Source: Candidatus Cloacimonadota bacterium (lineage in GTDB: Bacteria > Cloacimonadota > Cloacimonadia > Cloacimonadales > TCS61). Taken from it: a stretch of 42,674 nucleotides of DNA. Positions 27,658 to 37,562 of the stretch are shown piece after piece. The stretch's first letter is position 1. Each line of letters begins with the position of its first letter. The notes under the pieces are model-generated. The model was not told the DNA's origin, ran no database searches, and saw only the letters and a program-made list of their open reading frames with translations. Both the position numbers and the translations under genes were made by a program. The stretch is from the NCBI GenBank assembly GCA_018654125.1, contig JABIME010000084.1, forward strand, positions 1-42,674. The letters are read 5' to 3'.

Positions 27658-27673
27658 TGGCACATTATTTGCT
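27658..27673 (+). promoter_or_regulatory. Sigma-54 (-24/-12) promoter of the MacA-like operon
   Basis: TGGCAC-N5-TTGCT matches the sigma-54 consensus at all key positions with correct GG-GC spacing. Predicted transcription start is near 27684, about 24 nt before the start codon, which has an AAGGAG ribosome site. Confidence 0.88.
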
Positions 27674-27707
27674 TTAATTAGTAGTGAAAATAAAAAGGAG
27701 TGAGGGA

Positions 27708-28958
27708 ATGGACAGAGCAATTGAAAAGAAAAAATGGCCACCAAAGAAAATACTATTAGTTTCGCTAGGTGCACTTTTTACAATTATAATACTTTATAAT
27801 CTAATTTTTGGAGATCACACATCAAAATTTAATGTTCAGATAGATCGCATTTCAATTGAGGAAGTGCAAAATGATCATTTCCAAGATTATATAACTCAAA
27901 CTGGTACTGTACAGCCAATTAGTACAATCTACTTAGATGCTATTGAAGGTGGCAGAGTAGAAGAGTTATTAATTGAAGAAGGAATAATGGTTGAAGCAGG
28001 TGATGTTATATTAAGGTTAAGTAATACGAATCTTCATCTTGATATAATGAATCGTGAAGCAAACCTTGCTGAACAGATCAATAACTTGCGTAATACACGC
28101 CTTTCTATGGAGCAAAACAAACTCAGCTTAAAAAGACAATTGTTAGATCTCAATTATCAACTGAGTATACAAAAAAGAAATTATGAAAATAGCATAAATT
28201 TATTTAAACAGGATTATATTTCAGATAAAGAGTTTGAAGAAAGTGAAGAGAAATATAACTATTTATTACAAAATCGTGAATTAGTTGTAGAAAACCAAAA
28301 AGCAGATTCACTCTTCCGTGAGATCCAAGTTTCACAACTAGAGAATTCGGTAGATCAAATGGAGATGAATCTGGAATTTGTAAGACAAAAATTAGAAAAC
28401 CTTAAAGTAAAAGCACCTGTAAGAGGTTTACTAGTTTCTGTAAATGCAGAAATTGGAGAAGCAATTGGAACTGGGCAACGATTGGGTCAAATACACGTTC
28501 TAGACGAATTTAAGATTAGACTCGAGATTGATGAACACTACATCTCCCGTGTTAATTCTAATCTTGTTGGTGAGTTCGATTTTACAGGAAATTCCTACGG
28601 ATTGAAGATAAAAAAAATATATCCGGAAGTTAGAAACGGTAGATTTGGAGTCGATCTTGTTTTTATTGATACAATACCAGATCAAATAAGAACCGGACAA
28701 ACATTTAGGGTCAAATTAGAATTAGGTGCATCACAAATAGCGCTACTTGTACCACGTGGGGCTTTCTATCAAAGCACTGGTGGTCAATATATATTTGTTG
28801 TAGATCCAACCGGAAAATTTGCGATTAAACGTGAAATTCGGTTAGGAAGAATGAATCCAAGATATTATGAATTACTAGAAGGATTGGATGAAGGTGAAAG
28901 AGTAATAATTTCTAGTTATGACAATTTTGGTAGAGCAGAAAAATTAATTTTGAAATAA
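27708..28958 (+). CDS. MacA/HlyD-type periplasmic adaptor protein
   Basis: The 416-residue protein has one N-terminal TM anchor (about 13-33), then the adaptor layout: a first lipoyl half (EAGDVILRLSNTNL), a long coiled-coil hairpin (about 105-225), a second half (KVKAPVRGLLVSVNAEIGEAI) and beta-barrel parts ending with GERVIISSYDNFG. It is the periplasmic adaptor of an ABC-type exporter, the only such adaptor in the region although three permeases follow. I use ATG 27708, which is preceded by AAGGAGTGAGGGA; the in-frame upstream start lies at or before the predicted transcription start. First gene of the sigma-54-driven operon. Confidence 0.9.
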   Translation: MDRAIEKKKWPPKKILLVSLGALFTIIILYNLIFGDHTSKFNVQIDRISIEEVQNDHFQDYITQTGTVQPISTIYLDAIEGGRVEELLIEEGIMVEAGDVILRLSNTNLHLDIMNREANLAEQINNLRNTRLSMEQNKLSLKRQLLDLNYQLSIQKRNYENSINLFKQDYISDKEFEESEEKYNYLLQNRELVVENQKADSLFREIQVSQLENSVDQMEMNLEFVRQKLENLKVKAPVRGLLVSVNAEIGEAIGTGQRLGQIHVLDEFKIRLEIDEHYISRVNSNLVGEFDFTGNSYGLKIKKIYPEVRNGRFGVDLVFIDTIPDQIRTGQTFRVKLELGASQIALLVPRGAFYQSTGGQYIFVVDPTGKFAIKREIRLGRMNPRYYELLEGLDEGERVIISSYDNFGRAEKLILK

Positions 28959-28974
28959 AAAAATGGAGGCAAAA

Positions 28975-29664
28975 ATGATTAAGACAGTTGATTTAACCAA
29001 ATTCTACAGAACTGATGAGGTAGAAACTACAGCCCTGAACAATGTAAACATGGAAATTGCAAGTGGTGAATTTGTTGCAATAATGGGACCTTCCGGATGC
29101 GGAAAATCCACATTACTTAATTTAATTGGATTATTAGATAATCCCAATAAAGGTGAACTACATTTTAATAACACAGAAGTATCTAAATATACAGAAAAGA
29201 TGCGTACCAACATGAGAAAATCTAATATTGGTTTCATCTTCCAAAGCTTTAATCTTATCGATGAGCTCACTGTTTATGAAAATGTTGAACTTCCACTTCT
29301 ATATATTAAGATGAGCTCTTCTGAAAGAAAGAAAAGAGTAACAGAAGTTTTAGATAGAATGAAGATTGCTCATAGAGCCAAGCATTTTCCACAACAACTT
29401 TCTGGTGGTCAGCAGCAGCGTGTAGCAGTTGCTCGTGCAGTTGTAACAAAGCCAAAACTTATTCTTGCGGATGAGCCAACTGGTAATCTAGATTCTGCAA
29501 ATGGTGAAGAAGTTATGGATCTTCTAACTCAATTAAATGAAGAGGGAACAACAATTGTAATGGTAACTCACTCACCTTCTCATGCAGAATACGCACACAG
29601 AGTAATTCAGCTATTTGATGGTCATATTGTTACTGAAAACATCAAAAAAGAATTTCATCTATAA
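28975..29664 (+). CDS. MacB/LolD-type ABC transporter ATPase (first)
   Basis: The 229-residue ATPase has Walker [11 protein letters not shown]-loop [13 protein letters not shown], signature LSGGQQQR, Walker B LILADEP and an H-loop [11 protein letters not shown], all canonical for the MacB/LolD/FtsE group. It powers one or more of the FtsX-type permeases downstream by mechanotransmission. The start is ATG 28975 with GGAGG just upstream; an ATG at 28963 would put that site inside the gene. It lies 16 nt after the adaptor gene and is followed by a terminator-like hairpin. Confidence 0.94.
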   Translation: MIKTVDLTKFYRTDEVETTALNNVNMEIASGEFVAIMGPSGCGKSTLLNLIGLLDNPNKGELHFNNTEVSKYTEKMRTNMRKSNIGFIFQSFNLIDELTVYENVELPLLYIKMSSSERKKRVTEVLDRMKIAHRAKHFPQQLSGGQQQRVAVARAVVTKPKLILADEPTGNLDSANGEEVMDLLTQLNEEGTTIVMVTHSPSHAEYAHRVIQLFDGHIVTENIKKEFHL

Positions 29665-29679
29665 GTTTATAACTACCTA

Positions 29680-29714
29680 ACCGTTGGTGAGGAAACTTGC
29701 CAACGGTATTTTTT
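29680..29714 (+). terminator. Terminator or attenuator between ATPase and permease genes
   Basis: ACCGTTGG and CCAACGGT form an 8-bp stem followed by A and seven T. It lies 15 nt after the ATPase stop and 38 nt before the permease start. No promoter is visible in between, so it probably reduces rather than stops downstream expression. Confidence 0.8.
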
Positions 29715-29752
29715 TGAAGATTGTTAAGGGATCAAGTTTTGAAGGAGTAAAT

Positions 29753-32170
29753 ATGTTCAAGAATTTTATAAAAGTTGCAATTAGAAATCTCAAGAATAGA
29801 AAATTCTATTCTATGATTAATATCATTGGTTTAGCAATAGGTCTTACTTGTACAATACTAATTGCTTTATTCGTGCAAAATGAACTTTCGTACGATAAAC
29901 ATCATAAAAACTACAAAAAAATCTATCGTTTAGAATCTGAATTTCATATTCAGGAATCAGAAGATCGCTTTGCAGCAACTGCTCTTCCACTTGGGCCTGC
30001 CCTAAAATTGGAATACCCACAAGATATTGCTGAATTTTGCCGTTTTATGGATATGGATAACAATTTATTTCAATATGATGGGAAACAATTTTTTGAAGAA
30101 GACGTCTATTTTGCAGATTCATCATTCATAAACGTTTTTACACATAAATTTATCTCAGGCTCACCCAAAGATGCACTTGATGATCCAAATGAAATAATTT
30201 TAACACAGAGTTTTGCTAAACGAATTTTTGAGGATGAAGATCCGATTGGCAAAACTTTGGAAACAGGTAATGGCACTATTTATACGATAACAGGAATTAT
30301 TGAAGACGTGCCACACAATTCTCATTTACATTTTGAAGCTATAGCTTCTTTTATTACATTAAAATCATTTTTTGCTGAACGATTTGATAGCCTGGAAAGT
30401 GGTGCTTTCTGGAATATTGGTTTTTATACATATATCATGCTTACCGAAAATGGAGATATCCAAAATGTAATTGATGCATATCCAGATTTTAACGATAAAT
30501 ATATAAAACCAGTTGGTGAACAGATCAATGCTACTTTCAAATTTATGACAAATCCACTTGCCGATGTGCACCTTCACTCCGATGTTGGATATGACCTTCC
30601 TACAGGAAATATTGCTTATGTTTATATATTCAGTATTGTGGCTTTGTTCTTACTTGTAATTGGATGCATAAATTATATGAATCTGGCAACATCTCAATCT
30701 TCCAGTAGATCAGTTGAAGTAGGAATTCGCAAAGTTGTAGGAGCCCAAAAGAATTATTTACGCTGGCAATTCCTATTTGAGTCAATTCTAATTGCTTCTA
30801 TTGCAATGGTCTTTGCTTTTGTTGCTGTTGAATTAATTTTGCCATCATTTAATGAATTAGCAGATCGAGAATTAACTTTTGGATTCTTAACAAATATTGA
30901 TCTTGTAATTGGAATTTTTATTACAACTTTTTTTGTAGGGATCCTATCAGGAAGTTATCCGGCTTTTTATCTCTCTTCATTTATCCCCGTTGAAGTATTA
31001 AAAGGACAATTTGGAAAAAATAAGGGAATATTAAGAAAGATCCTTGTTTTATTGCAGTTCTCTATCTCCATTATTATGATAATTGGTACTTTCACTGTAA
31101 TTCAACAACTCAGTTTCTTAAAAGAAAAAGATCTCGGATTCAGTGATGAGAATATTGTTGTATTAACAATTCGAGATACAGCTGCAGTTAAGAATTTGCA
31201 AGCAATTAAAGATGAACTTAAAAAACATCCACAGATAACTAATGTCGGTACAACTTCCAGCATTCCGGGTGGTGGACATGGCATTATCGTACATCTCTTT
31301 GAAACACAAGACGGTAGTATGGAAGAAAAAGGAATTAATTTTGTTTTTGTAGATCATGATTATTTAGAAACCATGAACATGCAAATAATAAAAGGTCGTA
31401 ACTATAATAGAGACTTGCAAACAGACGCAGAAGAATCTGTGCTAATTAATGAAGCTACAGCTGAAGTTCTAGGTTGGGGTGATGATCCAATAGGAAAGAA
31501 ACTTGGATTTGGAGCAAATCTGGATGGAACTGCGAATTTAAATACAAAAGTTATTGGAGTAATAAAAAACTTCCATTATGCATCTCTACATAATCAGATA
31601 GACCCACTTCTTATAATGCTTTCAAACGATCCACAACGTAATATTTGTTTAAAGATCAGACAAGAAAATGTAGAAAGTACTTTAGATTTCATTGAAGAAA
31701 AATGGAACGTGTTCTGCCCCACCTTCCCATTTGAATATAAATTTTTAGATGAAAACCTGAATGAACAATATATTGCTGAGCAGAAGATCGGTAGAGTTTT
31801 CACCTATTTCTCGATCCTATGCATATTTATTGCATGTCTCGGATTATTCGGTTTAGCATCATTTACGGCTGAACAACGAACTAAAGAGATCAGCGTTCGA
31901 AAAGTGATGGGAGCATCTGTTTCTAACATTGTATTGATACTCACAAAAGAATTTTCCATCTGGGTACTTTTGGCAAATATTATTGCTTGGCCACTTTCTT
32001 ACTTGGCTCTTACAAAATGGCTTCAGAACTTCGCCTATGCTGTTGACCAATCAATAATAGTTTACATTTTAGCAGGAATAACAGCATTATTAATTGCCTT
32101 AATAACTGTAAGCTTCCGTGCAATAAAAGCAGCACATACAAATCCAGCTGATGCACTGAAATATGAATAA
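29753..32170 (+). CDS. FtsX/MacB-type ABC permease, two-module (first)
   Basis: This 805-residue permease begins KVAIRNLKNRKFYSMINIIG, with TM1 at about 20-42. A MacB-type periplasmic domain, three TM segments (about 285-420), a fourth at the start of the second module (ILVLLQFSISIIMIIGTF), a second periplasmic domain and three C-terminal TM segments follow. The duplicated plan, with EVGIRKVVGA and EISVRKVMGA coupling motifs, is the large form common in FCB bacteria. It likely exports or extrudes a peptide, lipid or drug together with the adaptor and an ATPase. I reject the in-frame start at 29684, which lies in the terminator, and use ATG 29753 with AAGGAG upstream. Confidence 0.92.
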   Translation: MFKNFIKVAIRNLKNRKFYSMINIIGLAIGLTCTILIALFVQNELSYDKHHKNYKKIYRLESEFHIQESEDRFAATALPLGPALKLEYPQDIAEFCRFMDMDNNLFQYDGKQFFEEDVYFADSSFINVFTHKFISGSPKDALDDPNEIILTQSFAKRIFEDEDPIGKTLETGNGTIYTITGIIEDVPHNSHLHFEAIASFITLKSFFAERFDSLESGAFWNIGFYTYIMLTENGDIQNVIDAYPDFNDKYIKPVGEQINATFKFMTNPLADVHLHSDVGYDLPTGNIAYVYIFSIVALFLLVIGCINYMNLATSQSSSRSVEVGIRKVVGAQKNYLRWQFLFESILIASIAMVFAFVAVELILPSFNELADRELTFGFLTNIDLVIGIFITTFFVGILSGSYPAFYLSSFIPVEVLKGQFGKNKGILRKILVLLQFSISIIMIIGTFTVIQQLSFLKEKDLGFSDENIVVLTIRDTAAVKNLQAIKDELKKHPQITNVGTTSSIPGGGHGIIVHLFETQDGSMEEKGINFVFVDHDYLETMNMQIIKGRNYNRDLQTDAEESVLINEATAEVLGWGDDPIGKKLGFGANLDGTANLNTKVIGVIKNFHYASLHNQIDPLLIMLSNDPQRNICLKIRQENVESTLDFIEEKWNVFCPTFPFEYKFLDENLNEQYIAEQKIGRVFTYFSILCIFIACLGLFGLASFTAEQRTKEISVRKVMGASVSNIVLILTKEFSIWVLLANIIAWPLSYLALTKWLQNFAYAVDQSIIVYILAGITALLIALITVSFRAIKAAHTNPADALKYE

Positions 32171-32181
32171 AAAAAATCTAC

Positions 32182-32208
32182 TTTGTGAGATAATTAAAAT
32201 CTCACAAA
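32182..32208 (+). terminator. Intercistronic hairpin between permease and second ATPase
   Basis: TTTGTGAGAT and ATCTCACAAA form a perfect 10-bp stem around a seven-base loop, followed only by AATT. The lack of a T tract makes it more likely an mRNA processing or stability element than a full terminator. Confidence 0.55.
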
Positions 32209-32226
32209 AATTATAGGAGAGAAAAT

Positions 32227-32889
32227 ATGTTAAACATAAAAGGCGCTTTTAAGTATTATTCAAACAATTTTGTAAAAACTTATGTTTTAAAAGATGTAGA
32301 TCTGGAAGTAAAAGAGGGTGAATTCGTAACAATAATGGGACCCTCCGGTGCCGGAAAATCTACCCTTCTTTATATTATGGGAATGTTAGAAACACTGGAT
32401 GATGGAGAATTCTTTTATAAAGAAAATCCCGTTCATAAATTTAACGAGAAAAAGAGAACTGAGCTTCATAAACATGAAATTGGTTTTGTGTTTCAGCAGT
32501 ATCATCTTATCGATGAACTCACTGTTTACGAAAATATAGAAATGCCACTTTTGTATCAAAAGATAAAAGGTTCCGAGCGCAAATCGATGGTTTGTGATAT
32601 TCTAGATAAATTCAATATTGTGGGCAAAAAAGACCTATTCCCAAATCAACTTTCTGGTGGTCAGCAACAATTGGTAGGAATTGCCCGTGCAATTATTGGA
32701 AAACCAAGTCTACTTTTAGCAGATGAGCCAACAGGAAATTTAAATTCAGCTCAAGGTAAAGAGATAATGGAACTTTTTAAGAAGCTTAATGAAGAAGGAA
32801 CAACAATTATTCAAGTTACACACTCCGAAGAAAAAGCAGCTTATGGAAATCGAATTGTTAATCTGTTAGACGGACGAGTAGCAGAATAA
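32227..32889 (+). CDS. MacB/LolD-type ABC transporter ATPase (second)
   Basis: The 220-residue ATPase has Walker A GPSGAGKST, Q-loop FVFQQYHLIDELT, Walker B LLLADEP and H-loop VTHSEEKAAYG. The signature reads LSGGQQQL, where Leu replaces the usual Arg after the triple Gln; the catalytic Glu after Walker B is intact. It is a close paralogue of the ATPase at 28975 and probably drives the second permease, or forms a heterodimer with the first. AGGAG ribosome site; 17 nt before the ankyrin fusion gene. Confidence 0.92.
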   Translation: MLNIKGAFKYYSNNFVKTYVLKDVDLEVKEGEFVTIMGPSGAGKSTLLYIMGMLETLDDGEFFYKENPVHKFNEKKRTELHKHEIGFVFQQYHLIDELTVYENIEMPLLYQKIKGSERKSMVCDILDKFNIVGKKDLFPNQLSGGQQQLVGIARAIIGKPSLLLADEPTGNLNSAQGKEIMELFKKLNEEGTTIIQVTHSEEKAAYGNRIVNLLDGRVAE

Positions 32890-32906
32890 ACCAAACTGGA
32901 GGAAAG

Positions 32907-35048
32907 ATGATCTATAAATTTATCGTAGCAGTAATAACTTTCATTCTTATTTTAGTTTCCCCTTTATTTTCTTTAGATATTCATGATGCGATACAAGAAG
33001 GAAATTTAACCAGAGTTCAAGAATTGATAGAAGCAGATGAAGCAAATCTTGAATTACCAGATGATCGACAATTTACACCTATAAATTGGGCAGTAACCAG
33101 TGGAAACTATGATATCTTCAAATATCTGCAAGAGCAAGGAGCTGACATAACAACTGTAGATATTGATGGTAGCAATTTGCTAATAAACGCTGCTAGTGGC
33201 GGTAACATCAACATCGTTAAATTTCTGGTGGAAGATAAAGGCTTCGATGTAAATTTTGTAGATAATAATGGCTTCACTCCTTTCCATTCCGGAGCCGGCT
33301 CAGGAAATGTGGAACTGTTGAAATACTTTATTACAAAGGGTGCAAATATTCATACAAGCACAAATAATGGAAGCACTCCAATGGCTAACGCAATTTATTC
33401 GGACAGCCTGGCAGCTGTGAAACTCCTATTCGAACTTGGTTGTGAATATGATGTTCCTAACCAATGGGACGTCTATCCAGTGCATTATGCTGCTTATCTT
33501 GGTAATGTGGAAGTAATGAAACTTTTCCTCGAAAGAGATGTAGATATTCACAAAGTAACTATGAATAGGGAAACACCATTCTTCTGGGCAGTGGTTGGTA
33601 GGAGATTTGAAATGGCTGATTTCCTTTTGGAAAATGGAGTAGACGTAAATACAAAGGTAATTGGTGGAGTTACCGCTCTTCATAGTGCACATAAACTTCG
33701 TATGGAAAGCCTTGATTACCTTTTGGAAAAGGGTGCAGATGTAGCTGTTGTTGATTCTTCCGGAAGTACTGTGTTGCACGCTGCAGCTTGGTCTCAGCGG
33801 GATGAAATTGTTAGGAAACTTCTTGAAAGCGGAGTAGATGTTAACGCTGTAAATAATGGTGGATCCACAGCTCTTGCCAATGCCTGCAATCGCGATAGCA
33901 TTGATGTCATCGAAGTTATGTTAGAATATGGTGCTAAAGTTAATGCAGCAGAATGTGAAAATGAAGGGCAATGTGAAACAGGACACCGCTCACCGTTCCT
34001 TATCAGTGTAAATTTAGGAAAAACAGAATATGTAGAATTGTTTTTGAAGCATAGTGTAGATATAAATCAAACTGATCCTGAATTCAATAGATCACCTTTA
34101 CATACCGCTGCCATTCGCGGACAAGTAGATATTGTAAATATGCTTCTGGAAAAAGGAGCTGTCGTAAATGCGAAAGATTGTTTCAAGAAAACTCCCATGT
34201 ACTATTCCCAGATCTATCCTAACGAAAAAATTACAGCGATCCTAGCAAAAAATGGTGGTAAATCTAGTAAAATCGAAAAAAAATATAAAGAAGATCTCTT
34301 GCAAAAAGAATTAAAAGAATCTGAATCAATTTTATGGTTTGCTACTCATGCCGGATGGATATATAAAACTGCAAATAACCTTTTGATCATAGATTATTGG
34401 AGTCATGGGAATGTACCGGAAAATCCGAGTCTTGCTAATGGTTGGATAAATCCTGAAGAGATAAAAGATATGAATGTGACTGTAATTGCAACCCATGATC
34501 ATGGTGATCATTATGATCCTGTTATTTGGGAATGGCAAGAAACTATCCCTAATATTAGATATATTCTAGGAGATGCAACTCCAGAACAACATGAATATGA
34601 TTTAATAGAACCACGATCAACATTAACTTTTGATGATTTGAAGATAACTGCTTTTGAATCTAATGATGCAGGTATTGGTTGTGTTATCGAAGTAGATGGT
34701 GTAACCATTTTCCATCCTGGTGATCACGCAAATGAGACCAGAGACTTTTCTGGGACTTATTGGCAAGAAATCGAATATGTAAAAGAGAATTTCCAAAATA
34801 TCGATATTGCAATGATGCCCATACGTGGTTGTGGACTTCCCGATGTTGAATCAGTTAGATTAGGAGTTATTCGCACTTTGGAAGAATTAGAACCAAAGGT
34901 ATTCCTACCTATGCATTCAGTAGACGATGGATTCCAATATCGCAATTTCAATGAAAATCTAAGAGAAGAAGGAATCAAGAAAACAAAACTCTATTATCCT
35001 CGTGACAGAGGTGATCGCTTTATTTATAAGAATGGAAAGTTAAAATAA
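32907..35048 (+). CDS. Exported ankyrin-repeat protein fused to a metallo-beta-lactamase-fold domain
   Basis: The 713-residue protein has a signal peptide (residues 1-23). About a dozen ankyrin repeats cover roughly 25-470 (repeated GAD/GVDVN turns and TPLH-like motifs). A C-terminal metallo-beta-lactamase-fold hydrolase covers about 490-713, with H530-x-H532-x-D534-H535, H607 in HPGDH and H670 in LPMHS. The C-terminal part resembles UlaG-like/L-ascorbate-6-phosphate lactonase-type hydrolases. All metal ligands appear present, so it should be an active metal-dependent hydrolase in the periplasm, with the repeats as a protein-binding arm. It is embedded between ABC-exporter genes of one operon, suggesting it processes an exported substrate or docks on the exporter; this is inference. 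Confidence 0.9.
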   Translation: MIYKFIVAVITFILILVSPLFSLDIHDAIQEGNLTRVQELIEADEANLELPDDRQFTPINWAVTSGNYDIFKYLQEQGADITTVDIDGSNLLINAASGGNINIVKFLVEDKGFDVNFVDNNGFTPFHSGAGSGNVELLKYFITKGANIHTSTNNGSTPMANAIYSDSLAAVKLLFELGCEYDVPNQWDVYPVHYAAYLGNVEVMKLFLERDVDIHKVTMNRETPFFWAVVGRRFEMADFLLENGVDVNTKVIGGVTALHSAHKLRMESLDYLLEKGADVAVVDSSGSTVLHAAAWSQRDEIVRKLLESGVDVNAVNNGGSTALANACNRDSIDVIEVMLEYGAKVNAAECENEGQCETGHRSPFLISVNLGKTEYVELFLKHSVDINQTDPEFNRSPLHTAAIRGQVDIVNMLLEKGAVVNAKDCFKKTPMYYSQIYPNEKITAILAKNGGKSSKIEKKYKEDLLQKELKESESILWFATHAGWIYKTANNLLIIDYWSHGNVPENPSLANGWINPEEIKDMNVTVIATHDHGDHYDPVIWEWQETIPNIRYILGDATPEQHEYDLIEPRSTLTFDDLKITAFESNDAGIGCVIEVDGVTIFHPGDHANETRDFSGTYWQEIEYVKENFQNIDIAMMPIRGCGLPDVESVRLGVIRTLEELEPKVFLPMHSVDDGFQYRNFNENLREEGIKKTKLYYPRDRGDRFIYKNGKLK

Positions 35049-35064
35049 ATTATCGTGTACGGTG

Positions 35065-35102
35065 ACAGGCCAAGTTTCCTCACTCCTTCCTTCTTGGCTT
35101 GT
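35065..35102 (+). terminator. Intercistronic hairpin before the second permease
   Basis: ACAGGCCAAG pairs with CTTGGCTTGT (one wobble pair) across an 18-base loop. No T tract follows, so it may be an mRNA stability or weak termination element. It is the third such stem in this operon. Confidence 0.45.
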
Positions 35103-35129
35103 TATCGTTCATATTTAAGAGGAAAATAA

Positions 35130-37562
35130 ATGTTTAAAAATTATCTTAATATTGCCCTGAGAAACATAAGCCGTCAAAAATTTTATTCAGTTTTGAACAT
35201 ATTGGGTTTAGCTGTAGGAATAACATGTAGTTTGTTGATCTCCCTGTACATTCAAACCGAACTAAGCTACGATAAATTTTACGATAATGCTGATAATATT
35301 TACAGATTGAATAACGAGAACGATATGGGTGGCAAAATAGATAAATATTGTAATGCACCTCGTCCCATTTCACCAACGATGAAAGAAATTTATCCTGAGA
35401 TCAAGACATATACAAGAGTTTGTGGTGTTGGTGGACTTTTCACACATACTGCAAATTTGTATTATGAAGAAAATGCCATTACAACAGATAAAATATTTGC
35501 TGTAGATTCAACCTTTTTTGATGTGTTCAGCAATGAATTTGTTGAAGGAAGCGCCGAAGAGGCTTTCTCACAACAAAATGCTATAATCATTTCTGAAAGT
35601 TTAGCTAAAAGAATTTTTGGAGATGAAGATCCATATCTAAAAACCATCTCAATTGAAAATGTATTTGATCTGGTAGTAACAGCAGTATATAAAGATCATC
35701 CAGGGCGCACTCATTTTCCTTATGATGCATTAGTCCCTTGGATAGGAGCCTACCGACCGGGAGAAGAGAATGCATGGTATGGCTGGCAGGTTTATCATTA
35801 CTTCATGTTGGAAGATGATGCAGATCCAGCTGATCTGGAAGCTAAATTCCCAGAATTCTTTGAAACGTACATGAAGGAAAGATACGATAGAATTAATGGG
35901 CACTCAACTCTCTCTTTACAACCTATAAAATCTATTCGACTTCATTCTAATTTAGTTTGGGAAATGTATCCAAATGGTGATATAGTCTATGTCTATGTAT
36001 TTAGCATTATTGCTGTATTCTTACTTCTAATCGCGTGTATAAATTATATGAATCTGGCAACTGCACGTTCGGCAAGACGCAGCAGAGAAGTTGGTTTGCG
36101 TAAGGTTTTTGGTTCCAATCGTGGATCATTGATCAGACAATTTCTACTTGAATCTATATTGATGGCAACAGGTGCAGCTCTAATCTCATTGGTTTTAGCT
36201 GAATTACTATTGCCAGTATTTAATAGTATCACATCCTTAGATATCCAGATCAATCTACTTACAGAACCAGTGTATCTTCTTGGAACTTTAGGTTTAGGAT
36301 TGTTTATTGGTTTCATTGCAGGAATTTATCCGGCATTCTTTCTATCTCACTTTCAACCGATTCATACATTAAAATCTGAATCCGTAAAAGGTGCTCAAGG
36401 TGCACTGTTCCGCAAAATTCTTATTATCATTCAATTTACAATTTCTATTGCGATGATCATAGGAACACTTATCGTGATCAAGCAACTCATGTATTCCAAA
36501 AATAAAGATCTTGGTTTCAATAAAGAATTCCTGATGGCTATCGATGTACGAAATCAAGAAATTGAGCAGCAAATGCAATCATTCAAACAGGAATTGGTTT
36601 CGCATCAAGGTGTAGTATCAGCTGCCGCTTCTTTTAATATGCCCGGTACAACTTTCAATCGTTCTCCGGTTCGCGCTGAGACTAATGAAGGTGACATTCA
36701 ACAAATGAGCTGTCAGTTCATGCAGATAGATTTTGATTACTTAGATACTATGGAAATTGAACTCATCGAAGGTAGAAATTTCAGTAGAGATATAGAAAAT
36801 ACCTGGGTACAATCTGTTTTAGTTAATGAAGCTACAGTACGTAAATTTGGTTGGGAAGATCCGCTAAGCAAAAGGATCGTAGCATTCACTGATAGTTTAG
36901 GTAATGATAATTTTGCAAATATAATAGGAATTGTGAGCGATTTTCATTCTAACTCTATGAAGCAGGAGATCCATCCAATTCTCATCTGGCTTATAACGGA
37001 TGACATGCAATTCCGATATAGAGAAAACTTACGGGTTTTTGTACGGATAAAAGGTGCAAATTATCGTGATACAATAGATTATGTAAATGAAGTTTGGAAT
37101 AAATTTAGTCCTGATGAACCGATAAGAGCAGTTTTTGTTGATGATCAGTTGAACCAGTTATATCTGGCAGAAGAAAAACTGATCGTGTTATTTAGCTATT
37201 TCACATTTATAACAATCTTCATTGCCTGTCTTGGACTATTTGGGCTTGCAGCTTTCACAGCAGAGCAGCGAACAAAAGAAATTGGAGTTCGCAAAGTTAT
37301 GGGAGCTTCAGTATTACAGATCATTGCGTTACTTTCAAAAGATTTCACAAAATTAGTTTTACTCTCGTGCCTTATTGCATGCCCAATATCATATTTTGCA
37401 ATGAATAAATGGCTGCAGAATTTTGCGTATCGCACCGACATAAGCATTTGGGTTTTCCTGATTTCTGGTAGTTTAGCATTGATCATTGCTCTTGTTACAG
37501 TTAGTGTTCAAACTATAAGGTCAGCTCATTCTAACCCGGTAGAAGCTTTGAAATATGAATAA
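35130..37562 (+). CDS. FtsX/MacB-type ABC permease, two-module (second)
   Basis: The 810-residue permease has the same layout as the one at 29753. The start is LNIALRNISRQKFYSVLNIL with TM1 near 20-42, two MacB-like periplasmic domains, FtsX cores with EVGLRKVFGS and EIGVRKVMGA, and a paralogous NPVEALKYE end. Eight TM segments are expected. It likely pairs with the second ATPase and shares the single adaptor of the operon. AGAGGA ribosome site; its end overlaps the next gene by 8 nt. Confidence 0.92.
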   Translation: MFKNYLNIALRNISRQKFYSVLNILGLAVGITCSLLISLYIQTELSYDKFYDNADNIYRLNNENDMGGKIDKYCNAPRPISPTMKEIYPEIKTYTRVCGVGGLFTHTANLYYEENAITTDKIFAVDSTFFDVFSNEFVEGSAEEAFSQQNAIIISESLAKRIFGDEDPYLKTISIENVFDLVVTAVYKDHPGRTHFPYDALVPWIGAYRPGEENAWYGWQVYHYFMLEDDADPADLEAKFPEFFETYMKERYDRINGHSTLSLQPIKSIRLHSNLVWEMYPNGDIVYVYVFSIIAVFLLLIACINYMNLATARSARRSREVGLRKVFGSNRGSLIRQFLLESILMATGAALISLVLAELLLPVFNSITSLDIQINLLTEPVYLLGTLGLGLFIGFIAGIYPAFFLSHFQPIHTLKSESVKGAQGALFRKILIIIQFTISIAMIIGTLIVIKQLMYSKNKDLGFNKEFLMAIDVRNQEIEQQMQSFKQELVSHQGVVSAAASFNMPGTTFNRSPVRAETNEGDIQQMSCQFMQIDFDYLDTMEIELIEGRNFSRDIENTWVQSVLVNEATVRKFGWEDPLSKRIVAFTDSLGNDNFANIIGIVSDFHSNSMKQEIHPILIWLITDDMQFRYRENLRVFVRIKGANYRDTIDYVNEVWNKFSPDEPIRAVFVDDQLNQLYLAEEKLIVLFSYFTFITIFIACLGLFGLAAFTAEQRTKEIGVRKVMGASVLQIIALLSKDFTKLVLLSCLIACPISYFAMNKWLQNFAYRTDISIWVFLISGSLALIIALVTVSVQTIRSAHSNPVEALKYE

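Noticed and set aside
29684..29752. In-frame 23-residue N-terminal extension of the first permease
   Set aside because: It starts inside the terminator stem. ATG 29753 has a good ribosome site and aligns with the starts of the two other permeases.
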